This document shows, in pieces, positions 10,251 to 22,237 of a stretch of 64,000 nt of DNA; positions within the stretch are counted from its first letter, which is position 1, and every line of letters begins with the position of its first letter. A model generated the notes under the pieces. The model saw only the letters and a list, made by a program, of their open reading frames with translations. It had not been told where the DNA came from and did no database searches. Both the position numbers and the translations under genes were made by a program. Source of the DNA: Candidatus Flemingiibacterium merdigallinarum (lineage in GTDB: Bacteria > Bacillota > Clostridia > Oscillospirales > CAG-272). Location: contig CAJFKR010000004.1 in the NCBI GenBank assembly GCA_904386005.1, positions 1 to 64,000 of the forward strand, read 5' to 3'.

Positions 10251-10640
10251 ATACCAAAGGCGATGACGGGAAGAGTAGCCTGCGATGCCGCGCAAAGCGA
10301 GCCGGTGACGGTGAGAGTCCGGCGGCGGCGCGTCGTGTGAAGAACATCCCCGAGCCGCCGACCGAACCGCGTGGCAATTTCCTGCGACCGCGAATTTACC
10401 GCCTCGCAGCTCAGATTTTGCCGTCACGCCAAGTAGACTCGGACGCAGCCGGAGCGTTACAGCCGGAGCATATCCTGAATGACGGGTTTGTGCCGCAATT
10501 GCCGGTATTTCGCGCAAGGCAGCTTCTATCCGCGTGTTCAGTGTATGAGCGAGCGCCGCGTATGCGGCATATGGGTGGTACCGCGGACAAATATTCAGTC
10601 GTTCGTCCCAGAAATTATTCTGGACGGGCGACTTTTTAGT
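10251..10640 (+). promoter_or_regulatory. T-box leader upstream of aspS-gatC
   Basis: GATGA/CGAG kink-turn-like elements of stem I, AGAGTA, T-box core GGGTGGTACCGCGG (10573-10586), terminator GTCGTTCGTCCCAGAA...TTCTGGACGGGCGAC-TTTTT. Confidence 0.92.
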
Positions 10641-10706
10641 TGTTAGTTTTTTAGTTGTTAGTTGTTAGTTATTAGTTATTAGTTTTAGGGAAAGGATTTT
10701 GCAAAC

Positions 10707-12797
<2,091 letters not shown>

Positions 12798-12813
12798 TGA
12801 AAGGACAATCGAA

Positions 12814-14277
12814 ATGAATGAAATTCTGAAGCTGACAGTCTCCGAGCTGTCCGAAAAGCTGGCGTCGCGCGAGCTGTCGAGCGTCGAGCTGACACAGGCT
12901 TACCTCGACCGCATCGATAAGACCGAGGAGACAATCGGCGCATATATAACCGTCTGCGGCGAGACTGCGCTGAAATCCGCCGCGGAGATAGACACAAGAC
13001 GAGTCGCCGGCGAAAAGCTCTCAGCTCTCGCCGGAATCCCGGTCGGAATAAAGGACAATATGTGTACCCGCGGACTCAAAACGACCTGCGCGTCAAGAAT
13101 GCTCGAAAACTTCGTTCCGCCATATGACGCGACTGTTGTCGAAAAGCTGAACGCTGTCGGCGCGGTCACACTCGGCAAATTGAATATGGACGAGTTCGCG
13201 ATGGGCTCGACTACCGAGAATTCCTATTTCAAAAAGACGCACAATCCGCGCGGAGTTGACCGCGTGCCCGGCGGCAGCTCGGGCGGCTCGGCGGCGGCGG
13301 TTGCGGCAGATGAAGCGCCGTATACGCTCGGTTCGGACACCGGCGGTTCGATAAGACAGCCGGCGGCGTTCTGCGGCGTCGTCGGTATGAAGCCGACCTA
13401 CGGCAGTGTATCGCGCTGGGGACTCATTGCGTTCGCGTCGTCGCTCGACCAGATAGGACCGCTGACGAAGAATGTGCGCGACAACGCGATAATCCTTAAC
13501 GCAATCATGGGTCACGACAGCCGCGACGCGACGTCGGTCGACCGCGAATACACCGACTGCACGTTCGGACTCGACCTCGGCGTCGCGAAAATGCGCATCG
13601 GCATACCCGAGGAGTTCTTCGGCGAGGGTATCAACGAGGAAGTCAAAGCGGCGGTGCTTAATGCCGCAAAGCTATTCGAGAAGCTCGGTGCCGCTACAGT
13701 TCCGGTTTCGATGAAAACGATATCGCACGCCCTGCCGGCCTACTATGTAATCTCGAGCGCAGAGGCGTCGTCTAACCTCGCGCGTTTCGACGGTGTGCGC
13801 TACGGCTACCGCAGTGAGAAGTACGACGACATCGTCGACCTCTACAAGAATTCGCGCAGCGAGGGCTTCGGCGCGGAGGTCAAGCGCAGAATCATGCTCG
13901 GCACGTTCGCGCTGTCTTCGGGCTACTACGACGCGTATTACAAGAAAGCCCTGCAGGTCAGAACGCTTGTGATGAACGATTTTTCGAAGATATTCGAGAC
14001 CTGCGACTTCATTCTATCTCCGGTCGCGCCGACGGTGGCGTACAAGCTCGGCGAAAAGAGCTCGAATCCGCTCGAGATGTATATGGGCGACATCTACACC
14101 GTGCCGGTGAATATCGCGGGAATCCCATCGCTGTCGCTGCCCTGCGGCACCGATTCAAACGGTATGCCGATAGGTATGCAGCTTATCGGCAAGGCGTTCG
14201 ACGAGGCGACGCTCTACCGCGCGGCAAACGCGTATGAGACTGAAACCGGCTGCTATCATCTGTCACGTGAAAAGTAA
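12814..14277 (+). CDS. gatA: Asp-tRNA(Asn)/Glu-tRNA(Gln) amidotransferase subunit A
   Basis: Amidase signature [47 protein letters not shown]. Confidence 0.96.
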   Translation: MNEILKLTVSELSEKLASRELSSVELTQAYLDRIDKTEETIGAYITVCGETALKSAAEIDTRRVAGEKLSALAGIPVGIKDNMCTRGLKTTCASRMLENFVPPYDATVVEKLNAVGAVTLGKLNMDEFAMGSTTENSYFKKTHNPRGVDRVPGGSSGGSAAAVAADEAPYTLGSDTGGSIRQPAAFCGVVGMKPTYGSVSRWGLIAFASSLDQIGPLTKNVRDNAIILNAIMGHDSRDATSVDREYTDCTFGLDLGVAKMRIGIPEEFFGEGINEEVKAAVLNAAKLFEKLGAATVPVSMKTISHALPAYYVISSAEASSNLARFDGVRYGYRSEKYDDIVDLYKNSRSEGFGAEVKRRIMLGTFALSSGYYDAYYKKALQVRTLVMNDFSKIFETCDFILSPVAPTVAYKLGEKSSNPLEMYMGDIYTVPVNIAGIPSLSLPCGTDSNGMPIGMQLIGKAFDEATLYRAANAYETETGCYHLSREK

Positions 14278-14352
14278 TTTGGTCCTGACAAGACGTAATC
14301 GCAGCCTGCATAATGGCTGCAACCCAGACCTAAAAAGGGAGATATAAATCAA

Positions 14353-15785
<1,433 letters not shown>

Positions 15786-15789
<4 letters not shown>

Positions 15790-16178
15790 ATATAGAAAAC
15801 CCGCGGCGCGAGGTTTGTAAAGCGAATAAAGAGCGGCCGCGCGGCGCGCTGACTTGCGCGAGGTTATGGGCGTCCGGCAAAATCAAGATGCCCGAAGCCC
15901 GCCCCGCGATATTGGCTTGTCATGCCGCTGCGCGCGATATGCCGAACGAAACCGCTGCGCTGTTATGCCACGCGGTCGGTCAGGCTTGCTCGGTCGTTCA
16001 CACGGTCGGACACGCGCTCGGATATCCGAGCTACGAGCTGACCGCAATCGCGCGCAGTGTCGGAGTATATGACTGTCGTGTACAGATAGAAGCGAGGGTG
16101 CGCGAGTACATCGAGCGGCTTTATTACTGGCGCTCGCACACGTGCGACTACTCTGACTGGGCGAGGTTCCTGCGGTGA
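15786..16178 (+). CDS. Imm-5-like (putative immunity protein family) protein
   Basis: ARLWASGKIKMPEARPAILACHAAARDMPNETAALLCHAVGQACSVVHTVGHALGYPSYEL resembles Imm-5-like domains; start overlaps the gatB stop (GTGA). Confidence 0.55.
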
Positions 16179-16190
16179 CATAAGAATATA

Positions 16191-16228
16191 AAAACGGATA
16201 CCTGTCGATATGTGCGGGTATCCGTTTT
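16191..16228 (+). terminator. Rho-independent terminator of the aspS-gatAB operon
   Basis: AAAACGGATACC ... GGTATCCGTTTT. Confidence 0.85.
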
Positions 16229-16316
16229 AATTATGATTTGAGGCGTGATGTTATATTAATGTATGAAAATTATAATTTGCTTCTGCGAAAAATCAATTTT
16301 TCACGCTGACGTCTGG

Positions 16317-16715
16317 TTAGAACTTGATAACTACCGGCGCGCTTGTGAATGAGCTGATTGTCGCGACCGCGTTTTTCATATAGAATACCTGCGTGTTGCC
16401 GTCGTTTTCATCATACATTTTGCGCAGATTCGGATAAGCGTCAAGCATTGACTTTCTTGCCTCTACGCGATCGTCCTCGCAGAGCTCGCACGCGATGCGA
16501 ATCCATTCGCCGTCGCGGAACGCGCAGATCTCGACCTTCGGGTTCGCGGCGATTTGGCGGCTGACCGGCTTTATCTTGCCGGTCTGTATGTAGAGCTTGC
16601 CCTCGAATTCGTTCACCGTTCCGAACGGGCGCACCCTCGGCTGGTCGCCGTCTACTGTAGCGAGATAATAAGTCTCGGCTTTTTTGAGAAAATCGTATAC
16701 TCGTTTCACATTCAT
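16317..16715 (-). CDS. Pyridoxamine 5'-phosphate oxidase family protein
   Basis: MNVKRVYDFLKKAETYYLATVDGDQPRVRPFGTVNEFEGKLYIQTGKIKPVSRQIAANPKVEI; internal ATG at 16715 with AAGGGGAA upstream is the better start. Confidence 0.8.
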   Translation of the reverse strand: MNVKRVYDFLKKAETYYLATVDGDQPRVRPFGTVNEFEGKLYIQTGKIKPVSRQIAANPKVEICAFRDGEWIRIACELCEDDRVEARKSMLDAYPNLRKMYDENDGNTQVFYMKNAVATISSFTSAPVVIKF

Positions 16716-16922
16716 TCCCCTTTCTGATTCCGACACAGATATAATTGATACGACTATATTATATAATAAAAACCGGTGAATTGCAAGATGATACCTGAAT
16801 ATTAACAGCGAGTTTTTGATTTGCGAAATGTTTCGCCTGGTCACGCCGCGCCGCGTCTGACAATACTGCGCCTGCGACATCCGGAGAAGCGCGTATTGCC
16901 CGATTCGTCAGACAGCAGGCTG

Positions 16923-19310
16923 TCATGACTGCCGGACTCCGAATGTGACCGATTTCATCAGCTTCGCGTCCGGCAGCCAGATCCGCGCTGACCGCTCGTC
17001 CGGCATACCCGCATAGCTTCCCTCGCGCATAAACGAAAGTCTGCGGAGCTTGTTGTCCCAGCGAATCGTCGTCAGCGAGTATTCGCCGTTCTCGTAGCCG
17101 TAGCCGTCGCCCGCGTCGTCGTACAGCCTGTACTCGGCGTCGCGCCCCGGATATATTCGCAGCGTCAGCTCGGGATTTTCCTGCTGCTCGGGGTACTCGA
17201 GCGCGGGCGCGAGCGGGATTATCGAGCCCTCGCGCGCAAACAGCGGCAGCTTGTCGAGCGGCGCGTCGACCTCGATCTCGCGGCCGCCCTGATAGTATTC
17301 GCCGGTCTCGAAGTCGTACCAGCCGCAGCCGGCGGGCAGGTAGACAGTCCATTTCTTCGCGGCGTCAATCGGGCGCGAGTCGGAATCATAATACATCGGT
17401 TTCGTGACCGGACATACGAGCAGCGAGTCGCCGAACATGAACTCGTCTCTGATATCATAACACACAGTGTCAAACGGGAACGCGAGTCCGAGCGGCGTCA
17501 TGAACGCGCCGCCGTCGAAGCAGACGTCGGCAGCCGTAGAGTAGATGTAGGGCATGAGCTCGCTGCGCAGACGAATATATTTCGCGATAGCGTCGTAGAA
17601 CGGCTCGCCCGCCTCGCCGAAGCGCCAGATTTCGCGCGGCGTGTCGGTGCCGTGCGAGCGCATCATCGGCAGAAACGCGCCGAGCTCGAGCCAACGGACA
17701 TACAGCTCGCGGTAGCCGAGGTCGTCGCAGCCGTCCTTGTATTCACCGGTCCGGAACCAGCCGCCGCCCGGAGCGACAAAGAAGCCGCCGATGTCAAACG
17801 ACCAGTAGGGTTCACCCGACGCGCAGAAGTTCAGTCCCTCGGGTATCTGCCGCGCGAGCACGTCCCAGCTCGACGCGATGTCGCCCGACCACGTGATCGT
17901 AGCGTAGCGGTGTTGTCCGGCGTAGGACGAACGGGTCAGGTTGACGACGCGCTTATCGGAGACTGCGCGCTGTCCTTCGTAGATTCCGCGCGAATGGTTC
18001 AGCGAATATGCCGAAATCTCGGCGTCGTCGAGATATTTCTTGCCCTCGCCGACATTTATCGCGATGCGCTCGTGCGGCTCGGGCTTGACGTCTCCCGACC
18101 AGTCGGCTTCGAACGGCTCGGAGCAGTCGCACCACCATGCGTCGACGCCGTGGCTGAACAGCCCGTCATATGCCTGCCGCCAGTAGATGTCGCGCGCCTG
18201 CTTCATAAACGCGTTGTAGGTCGAGCGGTTGCCGAGCATACAGCCCGCGTCGATGAGCTCCTTTTGATTTGCGCCCATGCCGTTCATGTTCGGCCAGATT
18301 GAGATCATCATGCGCGCTCCCAGCTCGTGCAGCTTCGCGGTCAGCTTGTCCGGGTCGGGGAAGCGCGCGGGATCGAAGGTCTTTTGCCCCCACTTTCCGT
18401 CCTCCCAGGTCAGCCAGTCTTGAATTATGAACCAGAGCGGGATATTCCGGCGGCGGTATTCCTCGACTATCGCGATAAGCTCGTCGGCGCATTTGTATCT
18501 TTCCTTTGACTGACCATAGCCATAAGCCCACTTCGGCAACAGCGGCGAGCTTCCGGTCAGCATCCGATATCCGCGGTGTATATCGCGGACATCTCTGCCG
18601 GCGATGAAATAGTAATCAAGCTCGTCGACCGTGTCGCACCAGACATGTGAGCCGACCTCGGTGTCGTCGAAGGTCATAAACGACCGGCAGTCGAACAGGA
18701 AGCCGTAGCCCTTGGTCGATACGAACGACGGCACGCAGGCTTTCATGTTGTGCTGATAGAGGTCGCGGTGATGACCGCGCAGGTTGCCGACTCCCTCCTC
18801 ATGCGAGCCGAAGCCGTAGAGTGCTTCGTCGCCGAATTCGAATTTCACCTTCGCCTGATATGCCTTGCGGTCGAATACAGATGTGCTGCTTCCGGCGACG
18901 ACCTTGACGCCGTCGGCAGTGTAGCGGTGCGAGACGTTGCCGTCGGCTGAGAACTCGTTTCGGTACACGTCGACCTCACGCAGAATCCTGCCGCCGCGGT
19001 CGGGCTCCTTTGTATACAGCCGTCCGAACTTGTCAAAGTAGCTGATAGCTCCGGTCGACTTTGACACTTTGACCGTGCATTCGTTCATGCACAGACTGAC
19101 GCGCTCGTCGTCCTCGGTGACAGTGAAGTCGCGGCAGGGCGGGCGGTGCGTAACTATCGGCGTGTAGTCGTCGTCAGAGCACTCGGGCAGAAACTCGCCG
19201 CGCGCGGTGAAGCTGATACGGACGATGTTATCGCCAATCGGCACAAGGCGCAGCAGATTCGCCTGTGATTTCAGAATTATCTCCGGATTTTTCGAAATGA
19301 GTGTATACAT
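16923..19310 (-). CDS. Glycoside hydrolase family 31 (alpha-xylosidase/alpha-glucosidase-like)
   Basis: GH31 motifs WAYGYGQSKERY, IIQDWLTWEDGKWGQKTFDPARFPDP, GVDAWWCDCSEPFEADW; start MYTLISKNPE at 19310 after GAGGTGA. Confidence 0.92.
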   Translation of the reverse strand: MYTLISKNPEIILKSQANLLRLVPIGDNIVRISFTARGEFLPECSDDDYTPIVTHRPPCRDFTVTEDDERVSLCMNECTVKVSKSTGAISYFDKFGRLYTKEPDRGGRILREVDVYRNEFSADGNVSHRYTADGVKVVAGSSTSVFDRKAYQAKVKFEFGDEALYGFGSHEEGVGNLRGHHRDLYQHNMKACVPSFVSTKGYGFLFDCRSFMTFDDTEVGSHVWCDTVDELDYYFIAGRDVRDIHRGYRMLTGSSPLLPKWAYGYGQSKERYKCADELIAIVEEYRRRNIPLWFIIQDWLTWEDGKWGQKTFDPARFPDPDKLTAKLHELGARMMISIWPNMNGMGANQKELIDAGCMLGNRSTYNAFMKQARDIYWRQAYDGLFSHGVDAWWCDCSEPFEADWSGDVKPEPHERIAINVGEGKKYLDDAEISAYSLNHSRGIYEGQRAVSDKRVVNLTRSSYAGQHRYATITWSGDIASSWDVLARQIPEGLNFCASGEPYWSFDIGGFFVAPGGGWFRTGEYKDGCDDLGYRELYVRWLELGAFLPMMRSHGTDTPREIWRFGEAGEPFYDAIAKYIRLRSELMPYIYSTAADVCFDGGAFMTPLGLAFPFDTVCYDIRDEFMFGDSLLVCPVTKPMYYDSDSRPIDAAKKWTVYLPAGCGWYDFETGEYYQGGREIEVDAPLDKLPLFAREGSIIPLAPALEYPEQQENPELTLRIYPGRDAEYRLYDDAGDGYGYENGEYSLTTIRWDNKLRRLSFMREGSYAGMPDERSARIWLPDAKLMKSVTFGVRQS

Positions 19311-19352
19311 AAATTCACCTCGCTGTGTTATTCTTTCATTTTTATCATTATT

Positions 19353-19455
19353 CCTTTTTGTGTCGATGTTTTGTGATGGTTTTGCGCAGCAAAATCGCAA
19401 TCGAAGATTGCGAAGTCACAAAACTCGTGAGTCTTAAAAATTTATTTTTAAGACT
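19353..19455 (-). repeat. Dispersed structured intergenic element, copy 3 (minus orientation, upstream of GH31)
   Basis: On minus: hairpin AGTCTTAAAAA/TTTTTAAGACT, P1 GTTTTGTGA/TCACAAAAC, P2 CGCAATC-TTC-GATTGCG, P3 TTTTGC-TGC-GCAAAA, tail ACATCGACACAAAAAGG. Confidence 0.85.
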
Positions 19456-20846
19456 TCGGGCATATCGGAATATGGCAGTATTGTCGGCAGCGTTTCGCCC
19501 GCTTTTTCCATATGTTTTAGCAGCAGCTGTTTCAGATTTTCGCGTATGCCGCCATATTTTTCGTCGGCGACCAGATTGTTCCGCTCGTGCGGGTCGGAGT
19601 TGAGGTCATAGAGAAAGTCCTCGTAGTATATATCCGCCGAGCTGTCCTGCCAGCCCTTCGCGTCGGCTCTGACCGAATACTTCCAGTCGCGCGTCCTGAC
19701 CGCTCGCCCGACCTGACTCTCGCTTATCTGCATGAACACCGAGTCGTCCCAGTCTTTGGCGCGCCCCTCGGCGAGCGGCAGGAGCGAGCGACCGTCCCAG
19801 CTCTCGGGTATGTCGATTCCGGCGCAGTCGAGCAGTGTCGCCGGCAGGTCTATAAGACTGACCATCGCGTCCTCGACCTTGCCGTTTCTGATATCGCGGG
19901 AAATCGCTTCAGAAACGCCGTCGGCAGTATTGTCAGTATTGCCGCTGAACGCGCCGCCGTGGATTATCAGCGGTATGTGCGTGCAGCCGTCGTGACAGGA
20001 GCGCTTGTATTCACGGTTGCGTGTGCAGAAGTGCGAGCCGTGGTCGGAGGTGTAGATGAATATCGTGTTGTCCCAGTCGCCCGTCTCGCGCAGCGTGTCG
20101 ACCAAGCGACCGACGTTGTAGTCGAGACTCGCGCACTGACCAAGGTAGTCGGGATAATTCTCGCGCCAGTCGCCGCCGGTGCCGACAAGGTCGCCGGGAA
20201 CATCGAAGTCGGCAAAGCGCGCCTTGCTGCCGTCCGGACCCTCAAAAATGCCGTGGTCGTTCTGGTGGTGCGGCTCGATCTGCGATATAAACAGGAAGAA
20301 CGGCTTTGAGCGGTCTCGGCTGTGCAGGTAGTCTATCGCGAAATTGTTTATGCAGTCGGCGCGGTAGCCGATGAATTCACGCCGCCGCATATCGCCGTCA
20401 TATACATAGCCGTTGTAGCCGTGCGACGTGAACTCGAGCACATCGGCAGCCATCCAGTAGTTATAACCGCCGCGGTATTCGGGTGGAATCGGCTCGGTGC
20501 GGTGGTTGATGCCCTTTGCGCTGTTTGACGCTAAGTGCCACTTGCCGACATACGCGGTGTCGTAGCCGGCGGCGTTGAACAGGTCGGCGAGTCGGTTCTC
20601 GCAGCCTGTCGGCAGCTCGATGTCGTTTCTAAAGCAGCCGGTACGGGTCGCGTATTTGCCGCTTTGCAGGCAGGCGCGCGCCGGACCGCAGACCGGCTGA
20701 CAGGTGAACGCGTTCGCGTATCTTGTCCCCTCGGCGGCGATAGAGTCGAGGTTCGGCGTGACCGGCAGACGCTGACCGTAGCAGCCAAGAGTGTCCCAAC
20801 GCTGCTGGTCGGAGAAGTAAAAGACGATATTCGGACGGGTGGTCAT
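19434..20846 (-). CDS. Sulfatase (type I, Cys-type)
   Basis: N-term PNIVFYFSDQQRWDTLGCYG, sulfatase motif CGPARACLQSGKY, YTSDHGSHF. Confidence 0.93.
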   Translation of the reverse strand: MTTRPNIVFYFSDQQRWDTLGCYGQRLPVTPNLDSIAAEGTRYANAFTCQPVCGPARACLQSGKYATRTGCFRNDIELPTGCENRLADLFNAAGYDTAYVGKWHLASNSAKGINHRTEPIPPEYRGGYNYWMAADVLEFTSHGYNGYVYDGDMRRREFIGYRADCINNFAIDYLHSRDRSKPFFLFISQIEPHHQNDHGIFEGPDGSKARFADFDVPGDLVGTGGDWRENYPDYLGQCASLDYNVGRLVDTLRETGDWDNTIFIYTSDHGSHFCTRNREYKRSCHDGCTHIPLIIHGGAFSGNTDNTADGVSEAISRDIRNGKVEDAMVSLIDLPATLLDCAGIDIPESWDGRSLLPLAEGRAKDWDDSVFMQISESQVGRAVRTRDWKYSVRADAKGWQDSSADIYYEDFLYDLNSDPHERNNLVADEKYGGIRENLKQLLLKHMEKAGETLPTILPYSDMPEVLKINF

Positions 20847-20890
20847 AGGTTCATTCCTTTCCTTGATAGTTCAATATGTATACAAACTAT

Positions 20891-20920
20891 ATTATACCGC
20901 GGATTGCATGACTGAGTCAA
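20891..20920 (-). promoter_or_regulatory. Promoter of the sulfatase gene
   Basis: On minus: TTGACT - 18 nt - TATAAT. Confidence 0.65.
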
Positions 20921-21004
20921 TAATTTGACGAATATTTGTAATTTTGAATGATATTTGCGTTAAAAATATTAGTTTAAACTTTGTAGAAATATTCGTGATT
21001 TCTA

Positions 21005-21033
21005 TTGACAAACATAGCGGAATGTGGTATTAT
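21005..21033 (+). promoter_or_regulatory. Sigma-A-type promoter
   Basis: TTGACA - 17 nt - TATTAT. Confidence 0.75.
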
Positions 21034-21067
21034 TAATATAGAACAACCGACAAAGGAGGGCGGAACT

Positions 21068-22009
21068 ATGCACGAAAGCGAACGTGCCGAATTCGGCAAA
21101 ATGCTGCTTGACGTATTTCGGGGATTGGTTATCGGGATCGTGGTATTCGCGCTGATGGTGACCGCGATATTTTTGTCAAGCGAATACGAGTGGAATCAAC
21201 AAGTCAAGCGGCTTGAACTCGAAAAGAAACGGATCCAGCTTGAGCAGATCGCGAAAGCCGATGTCGTCGGCGTATACGCGTGGGTCAACGAGTGGGGAAC
21301 CGGATTTGGAGCGATCGGCGAGGAGCGCCATGTTGAGAAGCTTGTGCCGGGGGTCGAATACATAGTCGGTCAGCTTCGCAAATATGATGTGAATGAGTTC
21401 ACCGGCTTCAACAATATCAAGATGGACCCCGACGATGATATGCGCTATATGTATCCGGTCGTTACCTTCAACTATTCGGGCTGGGTCAACTTCAGACATT
21501 CAATCAACAACGGCTCGGGCTGGCTCTATTACGGTTCGACCTCGAAAGGACTGAAAACCGGAAACTGGCAGTACCTGCCGAGCGAGGAAAACTACGAAGC
21601 CGACGCGAGCGGCTGGGGGAATGGCGCGACCAGCCTGTCCTGCGCGGTCAACGGGCGCGACAATTTGTATGTGAACCTGCATGACAAGTCGATAAGCGAC
21701 GATATGCGCCGATATAACTATTGTACGACATTAACACTCGGCGAGCTTTATGAAAATGTACCGGCCGAATACGCCGGACGCGAGCGCGAGGTCTGGACGT
21801 CGCACATTGTTGTCGATGCTTACAATGTAGACCCGCGTGAAGCCGGAAATGGCGACGTGAAGCCGGAGGTCAGCTTTCTGCTGCGGATTCGCCATTATGG
21901 AAACTGGGATATCACACAGGAGGAGTACGACGAGCTGATTTTTATAATACCTGATATCTCGGGCAGAAACGCGAGCGAGTATACGACAATTGAACTTGTG
22001 ATCGAATGA
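21068..22009 (+). CDS. Membrane-anchored hypothetical protein
   Basis: ATG 21068 after AAAGGAGGGC; one N-terminal TM helix then a soluble domain; no family recognised. Confidence 0.7.
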   Translation: MHESERAEFGKMLLDVFRGLVIGIVVFALMVTAIFLSSEYEWNQQVKRLELEKKRIQLEQIAKADVVGVYAWVNEWGTGFGAIGEERHVEKLVPGVEYIVGQLRKYDVNEFTGFNNIKMDPDDDMRYMYPVVTFNYSGWVNFRHSINNGSGWLYYGSTSKGLKTGNWQYLPSEENYEADASGWGNGATSLSCAVNGRDNLYVNLHDKSISDDMRRYNYCTTLTLGELYENVPAEYAGREREVWTSHIVVDAYNVDPREAGNGDVKPEVSFLLRIRHYGNWDITQEEYDELIFIIPDISGRNASEYTTIELVIE

Positions 22010-22016
22010 TACAATA

Positions 22017-22090
22017 ATTGCGCCTGTGATTTAATAATACCACGATTGCGCCTGTGATTTAATAATACCACGATTGCGCTTGTAATTCAG
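22017..22090 (+). repeat. 28-bp tandem direct repeat, about 2.6 copies
   Basis: ATTGCGCCTGTGATTTAATAATACCACG at 22017-22044 and 22045-22072, then a diverged partial copy. Confidence 0.95.
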
Positions 22091-22117
22091 TAAAGCGAAT
22101 CGCGGTCGGTAAGGTGA

Positions 22118-22150
22118 GAGGGAAGCCGATTTTATACGGTTTCCCTCGAT
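22118..22150 (+). terminator. Terminator-like hairpin
   Basis: GAGGGAAGCCG ... CGGTTTCCCTC. Confidence 0.65.
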
Positions 22151-22156
22151 TTATGC

Positions 22157-22185
22157 TTGACAGCGGGCGGCATTTATTATATAAT
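22157..22185 (+). promoter_or_regulatory. Consensus sigma-A promoter
   Basis: TTGACA - 17 nt - TATAAT. Confidence 0.85.
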
Positions 22186-22237
22186 GAAGTTGAACTTGAT
22201 GAATCCGGGCTTGTATCCCGCAAGGAGATGATATTAA

